DNA of 64,000 bases. Origin: Symsagittifera roscoffensis. Its lineage: Eukaryota; Xenacoelomorpha; Acoela; Convolutidae. The number at the start of each line of letters is the position of its first letter. The first letter of the stretch is position 1. Positions 50,001-59,000 of this stretch are shown here, piece by piece. Made by a program: the position numbers and the translations under genes. A model generated the notes under the pieces. The model had not been told where the DNA came from. It saw only the letters and a program-made list of their open reading frames with translations, and did not search any database. The stretch spans positions 41,667,430 to 41,731,429 of the forward strand of contig NC_087065.1 of assembly GCF_963678635.1 (NCBI RefSeq), given 5' to 3'.

Positions 50001-53000
50001 GTTCAACTTTCGAAATTCAAAGAAAAAATATATAGACTTGAAGCTCTTTGAATTTCTAGAACATGGTTTGATTGGCCCTTTTTTGATAGAATAAACCCAC
50101 ATTGAGAACAGAAAACTAAATTCCACTTTCGAAACAAGAAATCGATCAAGTTTTTTGTGATCTTCACACTTTAGCTGGTGGGTAGTGGATTTTGCCTTCC
50201 TTTTAACAAAAGAAATGAACTGCACTTAAAAAGTAATCAAAGAGGTCAAACCGCGAAAAAATAAAAATTGAGCCTGAGCAAATCAAGACTTTTCCTAACA
50301 AAAATACGAAAAAAATAGAAAATATCACCACTCATATAAGAGTCTGAACTACGTTCCTAGACTCTTCACCACGCTCAAAAAAAATTCAAAGCCACTGCAG
50401 AAAACTTTTAAAAACTTCTTCAATGATCACACGACGTAGCATGAGATGACTAAGCCATTACTTTAACTTGAAAAATAAACATGATGTGATTTTTTGATAA
50501 TAACTCAATTTGAAGAAACTGGATCAATAGGTAAAGTTTCTTTTCACTTGACAAAACTGAAACTCATTTTCGAAATTATCAGTCAATCACGTTTTTTTTG
50601 AATTCTTATCCTTTTTCAGTTAAATAGTTGTTTGCCTACCTTTTAGCAAAGAAAACGAACTGAATTTTAACACAATTCATTTGCGATACAACACAAACAT
50701 GAAAAAGATCACTCGAAAATAAAATTTATATGTTGAAAAAAACTAGGTTAATCAAAACTTTTGTAAATATCGATAAAGCTGGAGGTAGGTGTTTGATATT
50801 TAATGAATTTATTCATTTTTAATGGATTATTTCGTTGCCTCCAGACCAAGTGTGCCGGAGACGCATAGAAAATTAAATTCATTATGAACTGAACCTAAAT
50901 TCACAATTTCTAATTTTGACCATTCTGTGAACAAAGTTCTTTATGGGAAGAAGTCTAGTACCCGTTTGTAATACCCTTGCTTATCGCAAGACTAACTAAA
51001 CAAAACTTGAACATAGCCAACAGTCAGTTAGAAAAGAGTCAATGACCGCAAGGAAACAGAAAAAACTGCCTTGTTTTTTTTTAAAGTTCAACTTTCGAAA
51101 TTCAAAGAAAAAATATATATAGACTTGAAGCTCTTTGAATTTCTAGAACATGGTTTGATTGGCCCTTTTTTGATAGAATAAACCCACATTGAGAACAGAA
51201 AACTAAATTCCACTTTTGAAACTAGAAATCGATCAAGTTTTTTGTGACCTTCACACTTTAGCTGGTGGGTAGTGGATTTTGCCTTCCTTTTAACAAAGGA
51301 AATGAACTGAACTTAAAAAGTAATCAAAGAGGTCAAACCGCGAAAAGATAAAAATTGAGCCTGAGCAAATCAAGACTTTTCCTAACAAAAATACGAAAAA
51401 AATATCACCACTGATATAAGAGTCTGAACTACGTTCCTACACTCTTCACCACGCTCAAAAAAAATTCAAAGCCCACCGCAGAAAACTTTTTCAATGATCA
51501 CACGACGTAGCATGAGATGACTAAGCCATTACTTCAACTTGAAAAAAAACATGATGTGACTTTTTGATAATAACTCAATTTGAAGAAACTGGATCAATAG
51601 GTGAAGTTTCTTTTCACCTGACAAAACTGAAACTCATTTTCGAAATTATCAGTCAATCACGTTTTTTTTGAATTCTTATCCTTTTTCAGTTAAATAGTTG
51701 TTTGCCTACATTTTAGCAAAGAAAACGAACTGAATTTTAACACAATTCATTTGCGATACAACACAAACATGAAAAAGATCACTCGAAAAAAATTTAAATG
51801 TTGAAAAAAACTAGGTGAATCAAAACTTTTGTAAATATCGATGAAAAACAACTATAGGCCCAGCTAAAGCTGGAGGTAGGTGTTTGATATTTAATGAATT
51901 TATTCATTTTTAATGGATTATTTCGTTGCCTCCAGACCAAGTGTGCCGGAGACGCATAGAAAATTAAATTCATTATGAACTGAACCTAAATTCACAATTT
52001 CTAATTTTGACCATTCTGTGAACAAAGTTATTTATGGGAAGAAGTCTAGTACCCGTTTGTAATACCCTTGCTTATCGCAAGACTAACTAAACAAAACTTG
52101 AACATAGCCAACAGTCAGTTAGAAAAGAGTCAATGACCGCAAGGAAACAGAAAAAACTGCCTTGTTTTTTTTTAAAGTTCAACTTTCGAAATTCAAAGAA
52201 AAAATATATATAGACTTGAAGCTCTTTGAATTTCTAGAACATGGTTTGATTGGCCCTTTTTTGATAGAATAAACCCACATTGAGAACAGAAAACTAAATT
52301 CCACTTTCGAAACTAGAAATCGATCAAGTTTTTTGTGACCTTCACACTTTAGCTGGTGGGTAGTGGATTTTGCCTTCCTTTTAACAAAGGAAACGAACTG
52401 AACTTGAAAAGTAATCAAAGAGGTCAAACCGCGAAAAGATAAAAATTGAGCCTGAGCAAATCAAGACTTTTCCTAACAAAAATACGAAAAAAAAAATCAC
52501 CACTGATATAAGAGTCTGAACTACGTTCCTACACTCTTCACCACGCTCAAAAAAAATTCAAAGCCCACCGCAGAAAACTTTTAAAAACTTTTTCAATGAT
52601 CACACGACGTAGCATGAGATGACTAAGCCAGTACTTTAACTTGAAAAAAAAACATGATGTGACTTTTTGATAATAACTCAATTTGAAGAAACTGGATCAA
52701 CTCATTTTCGAAATTATCAGTCAATCACGTTTTTTTTGAATTCTTATCCTTTTTCAGTTAAATAGTTGTTTGCCTACCTTTTAGCAAAGAAAACGAACTG
52801 AATTTTAACACAATTCATTTGCGATACAACACAAACATGAAAAAGATCACTCGAAAATAAAATTTATATGTTGAAAAAAACTAGGTTAATCAAAACTTTT
52901 GTAAATATCGATAAAAAACAACTATAGGCCCAGCTAAAGCTGGAGGTAGGTGTTTGATATTTAATGAATTTATTCATTTTTAATGGATTATTTCGTTGCC

Positions 53001-56000
53001 TCCAGACCAAGTGTGCCGGAGACGCATAGAAAATTAAATTCATTATGAACTGAACCTAAATTCACAATTTCTAATTTTGACCATTCTGTGAACAAAGTTC
53101 TTTATGGGAAGAAGTCTAGTACCCGTTTGTAATACCCTTGCTTATCGCAAGACTAACTAAACAAAACTTGAACATAGCCAACAGTCAGTTAGAAAAGAGT
53201 CAATGACCGCAAGGAAACAGAAAAAACTGCCTTGTTTTTTTTTAAAGTTCAACTTTCGAAATTCAAAGAAAAAATATATATAGACTTGAAGCTCTTTGAA
53301 TTTCTAGAACATGGTTTGGTTGGCCCTTTTTTGATAGAATAAACCCACATTGAGAACAGAAAACTAAATTCCACTTTTGAAACTAGAAATCGATCAAGTT
53401 TTTTGTGACCTTCACACTCTAGCTGGTGGGTAGTGGATTTTGCCTTCCTTTTAACAAAGGAAATGAACTGAACTTAAAAAGTAATCAAAGAGGTCAAACC
53501 GCGAAAAGATAAAAATTGAGCCTGAGCAAATCAAGACTTTTCCTAACAAAAATACGAAAAAAATATCACCACTGATATAAGAGTCTGAACTACGTTCCTA
53601 CACTCTTCACCACGCTCAAAAAAAATTCAAAGCCCACCGCAGAAAACTTTTTCAATGATCACACGACGTAGCATGAGATGACTAAGCCATTACTTCAACT
53701 TGAAAAAAAAACATGATGTGACTTTTTGATAATAACTCAATTTGAAGAAACTGGATCAATAGGTGAAGTTTCTTTTCACCTGACAAAACTGAAACTCATT
53801 TTCGAAATTATCAGTCAATCACGTTTTTTTTGAATTCTTATCCTTTTTCAGTTAAATAGTTGTTTGCCTACATTTTAGCAAAGAAAACGAACTGAATTTT
53901 AACACAATTCATTTGCGATACAACACAAACATGAAAAAGATCACTCGAAAAAAATTTAAATGTTGAAAAAAACTAGGTGAATCAAAACTTTTGTAAATAT
54001 CGATAAAAAACAACTATAGGCCCAGCTAAAGCTGGAGGTAGGTGTTTGATATTTAATGAATTTATTCATTTTTAATGGATTATTTCGTTGCCTCCAGACC
54101 AAGTGTGCCGGAGACGCATAGAAAATTAAATTCATTATGAACTGAACCTAAATTCACAATTTCTAATTTTGACCATTCTGTGAACAAAGTTATTTATGGG
54201 AAGAAGTCTAGTACCCGTTTGTAATACCCTTGCTTATCGCAAGACTAACTAAACAAAACTTGAACATAGCCAACAGTCAGTTAGAAAAGAGTCAATGACC
54301 GCAAGGAAACAGAAAAACCTGCCTTGTTTTTTTTTAAAGTTAAACTTTCGAAATTCAAAGAAAAAATATATATAGACTTGAAGCTCTTTGAATTTCTAGA
54401 ACATGGTTTGATTGGCCCTTTTTTGATAGAATAAACCCACATTGAGAACAGAAAACTAAATTCCACTTTCGAAACTAGAAATCGATCAAGTTTTTTGTGA
54501 CCTTCACACTTTAGCTGGTGGGTAGTGGATTTTGCCTTCCTTTTAACAAAGGAAACGAACTGAACTTGAAAAGTAATCAAAGAGGTCAAACCGCGAAAAG
54601 ATAAAAATTGAGCCTGAGCAAATCAAGACTTTTCCTAACAAAAATACGAAAAAAAAATCACCACTGATATAAGAGTCTGAACTACGTTCCTACACTCTTC
54701 ACCACGCTCAAAAAAAATTCAAAGCCCACCGCAGAAAACTTTTAAAAACTTTTTCAATGATCACACGACGTAGCATGAGATGACTAAGCCAGTACTTTAA
54801 CTTGAAAAAAAAACATGATGTGACTTTTTGATAATAACTCAATTTGAAGAAACTGGATCAACTCATTTTCGAAATTATCAGTCAATCACGTTTTTTTTGA
54901 ATTCTTATCCTTTTTCAGTTAAATAGTTGTTTGCCTACCTTTTAGCAAAGAAAACGAATTGAATTTTAACGCAGTTCATTTGCGATACAACACAAACATA
55001 AAAAAGATCACTCAAAAAAAATTGAAAGGTTGAAAAAAACTAGGTGAATCAAAACTTTCGTAAGTCTCGATAAAAACAACTATGGGCCCGGGGGTAGTTG
55101 TTTGATATTTAATGAATTTACTATGCTGGTGCGGCAAGAAAACTATGATTTCAAAATTTGGACTTTGCCCAAAACCTAAGTTGTTTCTCGACTAAAATAA
55201 ATAAGAGTAAACAATTTTGAGTTAATCAATTTTTCCCAAGGAGTAAACACTTCTCTTACAAAAAAAATAATGAGTCGCCGCTTCTGCGGGAACCATTATC
55301 GCAACCGGTTTTTTTCATTAAAAAATTTTTCCATCTGAGATTTGTCGTGTAAATTTTAAGAAAATTCAAGTTCTAGAAAATGGTTGAGATCTCTAAAAAC
55401 GGTCAAAAGACATTCAAAAATCCAAAACTTTGCTCTGCAAAAAGCAGTTTGTGGCCGTTCAAAGACTATTTCCAAAACTGAGCTACTCGATTGAATATCA
55501 CCTGAGAATTGGCACGGTAGTTTTGCGTAAAGTCAAAAAGTTTTCAAAAACCTGTCAAAGTTTCAAAGCTTCGACTTGCTTGAAGACTCTACCATTTCTT
55601 TCAACCAAGCTTGGCATAGACAGTTATAAAAAAGGGCTTTCAACGCCTGTTGTTTCGATTAAACCTATGATATTAGATTTGGCAGGATAGTTAGCGAGAA
55701 AAGTCCAAAAAACGGTCACTAAATCAAAAAAATTTCCGAGAATCATAGCTTTTTTAAGAAAAAGCAGGGCGTAGCCGCTTATGCAGAAAGGATTCACCCA
55801 ACCTGTAAATTCGATTGAACCTAAAATCTCAGGAAAAGTCAAAAACTTTTTTAAAAAAATAGCCAAAAAATAAGCCATAACCAAAAAATAGGCCGAAATA
55901 ATTTGGGCCGAAGAATCTTTTTTAGCAAAACAAAAAAAAATAAGGAAATACAAAATCAAGAAAGTAAAAGTACAAATTGCAGGAATTAAAATCAAACACT

Positions 56001-59000
56001 AATAGCAACACGAGAAGAAAATATAAAGAAAACGATTCCGCGCAGCAAAAAAAAACGATTCCAAGATGCGACAACTAAGCCGACAACATAAGCAGACAAA
56101 TAATTGGCTGACATTTTTATTTGAAAAAGAATATTTAGTTTGAAAAAAAACAGGTCCTCGTCAGATTCACACCTAGGACCTCTGCCGACCGAGGCATATT
56201 GTTACTTCCCGGCTAAGTCGACCAGGAACGCATAGAAGTTTGAATTCATTATGAACCAAGATACAGGTGATTCAAGTGATTCTGTTAAACAAGTTATGAA
56301 CTCGAAAAAAAGTCTATAATCCAGTTTGATAATGCTTGCTAAAAGCAAGCGTAATAAGAAAAATTGTAGGTCAAACCGCGAATAATCAAATTTGGGAGTG
56401 AACAATTCAAAACTTTTTTTCAAAAATCTATAAAGCTCTATAAAGTACAATAAGAAACAGTTGAAATAAGCCTCGAATGAATAAAATTCAGCTACGTCTC
56501 GGACTCCATCTGTGACCTACAGATTATGAGTCTCACACACTTACTACTCAGCCAGCGACGCTAAATAGATTACAAACACTGGCCACAAATAAAGCAGAGA
56601 ACAGATCGTTCCAATGCTACAGATCATAATTATAGCTAAATTTCCACCAAATAAGTGAACCCTTTTAATGAACACTTATATTTGCTAGGTAGGTTAGAAA
56701 AAAGCATACTTATATACTACGCTTCGCAAGATGGATAGTGTAATAAACAGGCAAATTTACGACCAAATCAAAAGAAATTTCAATCTGAATTATTCGGACA
56801 AGCATTAAAGATGTACAACACAAGATGCCAAAAATGCTACTACTGATTACCATTTCGGCCATTCTGTGAAAAAAATTGGCCCACAGGAAAGACTAGGACC
56901 CAGTTTCAAATCACTCGCTTATCGCAATAGTAAAAACAGCTAGCAGACAATTGTAAATGTGTCAATGAATGCAAGGAAACTGAAACATATGACCAACGGA
57001 AAACGATGGCCTAAAAAACTATTTGAATTTTAAAAGCAATTTAACATTGACACTTTTTTGATAAAATTAATCCAAAATGAGAAAATTGGGCCAATATGTA
57101 ACTGTTTGATTCCGCTGGGAATTCTCAGTCCAGTTTTTGAAACTCGAAGTTTTCCGTGACTTTACACTTTTGTAGTTCAACAGTCGAGTTTGCCTTCTTT
57201 CTATAGAGGCGAAGCTGCACTTCGCAAACATTAGCGAGAAAACTACAAAAACGCAGCTCTATAAAGTAAAGTACGAAAAAGTAGAAGTAAACTTTTGCTA
57301 CGCTTCGGATTCGAACCAGCGACCTTGAGGTTTAGAGGATCACTTCCTTCCCGCTCAGCCACTGGCGCTTAACGAGCGGCAAACATTAGCCACAAATAAA
57401 GCATAGACACATAAAATGAAACATCCAATGCTACAGATCGTGATTATAGCAAACAGGCCACCATAGGAGCACGTTTATGAGCGAAATAGACTGGAAAAAT
57501 GTAGGTTCATGCTAATACACTACGCTCGCTAGTTTGAACAAAGGAAACGAATTGAACTTTGAAATAAATCAAAAGTCAAACAGCGAACAACCCAAAATTG
57601 AGCGTGAACAAACTTCAAAAAATTTTCCAAGAACTTGGTAGTCTCAAGAATGGGTGTTACCATCAAGCCAAATGAGCAGAACGATTCGCTTATTTTAAAT
57701 TTATAATGAAGCAAGTTCAGCATGTTTACTATTTTCCCATGTGAACACATTTGTTTATGAGGAAACAGCCTAATGCCCCAAAAACTCAATATCAACGGCC
57801 TGCAAAAAACTAGCTTCTTTTCTGCTCACCTGTGGATTAGATACAACAGCCTTTTCTCCAACAGAGTCTATTCTTGCTTTGTCCTCCTGCTCGGTGACTG
57901 TGCTGCCATTCTGCGCAAAGCACACCACTTCGGCGTTTTCCACCTGAAAAAAAAGAACATCAGATTTTCTTCCCAATGAGCTCATCGATTTTTAACAATT
58001 TCATTGACTTACATTACAAATACAACTAGATTCAGGAGTAGCTGACTGCAGCGCAAGTAGCACAGAATGTTCCGACCACATTCATGAACACCAAAAAAAA
58101 ACATTTTTTTTCCGCAAAATTGAGCCGTTTTTGCTCTTGGCTTGAGAGGAAAAACTAAAGCTTTCAACTGAGTAAATTAATCACAGCCAACCTAGTTTTC
58201 TTCAAATTATGAACAAAATAAATAAACAAGAAAAAACAAGGATAGCTGGTTACTGTGCAAATAGCACAGAATGTTCCGACCATAGTCTTAACAGAAAACA
58301 ATTTTTTTCAATATTAGTGTCGTTTTTTCTGAGTGGTGTAATACAAAGATCTGATCAAAAAAATTACGCACATTCGACAGTCAGAGTCAAATAGGCCAAT
58401 CGGAAAATAACTTTTGTAGAAAAAGACAAAAGAAAAACGAAAAAAATCGTAAAAATTTGTATTAAGTTTCACAAAATTTTTCTCATATTTATGCAGAATT
58501 TTTAAAAATTATTGAAAACTTTGATGCCCGAAATGGCGCTTAAAACCCCAAAAACTAACTTTGCTCGAGTACAAATAAGTTTTCACGGATTAAATCAAGC
58601 TTAAATAAGGTATTGTTAGCCTGCACGATGACCTCAGTAGCTGGAAATTGGACCAAAAATCTAAAACTTCAAACCGATTTTTTCGACACAGAAAGAAAAT
58701 TTTTATTGTCGTTCAAATCAAGGCTGAAAGGGCTTTAATATGATATATAATTCGATCTAATCCCATTATTATTTGTGGTACAAGATGTAGCGTGGAAAAC
58801 AAAAAAAAACTAAAACACCCGAATTCAAAGTTCCTCCGAATTTTTTAAATGGTCGGAACAATAAGATATCGAAACTGTTAGGTTTTTTTCACCCGGAGAC
58901 AGGGGCGGATTTAGCGGAAAGGGGGCAGATACACCCCAGGGATGCGACCCCTTTGGTACATTTTAGGATATCCAATCTTGGCGGACAACATCAAAATTTT

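Larger units (their letters stand above)
36879..57829 (-). other. 21-kb APC intron between exons D and E
   Basis: The intron splits the coiled-coil/linker exons from the Armadillo exons. Contents from low to high coordinate: dispersed repeat pieces (37085-38760), a candidate alternative first exon (39486-39665), an inverted relative of the palindromic repeat (40560-40690), more dispersed repeat (41000-42010), a twelve-unit tandem array (42012-55110), AT-rich DNA (55111-55800), dispersed repeats and SINE-like copies (55800-57540). Confidence 0.8.

Noticed and set aside
43290-54589. Recurring minus-strand open frames (65-102 codons) in the tandem array
   Set aside because: They recur because the unit recurs, differ by frame-breaking indels between units, and have no conserved start, splice or protein features.
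55430-55690. Plus-strand 86-codon open frame
   Set aside because: Lies in AT-rich intron DNA, with no motif and no splice or codon support.
57290-57370. A functional tRNA gene
   Set aside because: The A and B boxes are good, but the acceptor and T stems do not pair and the segment is part of a longer repeated element.
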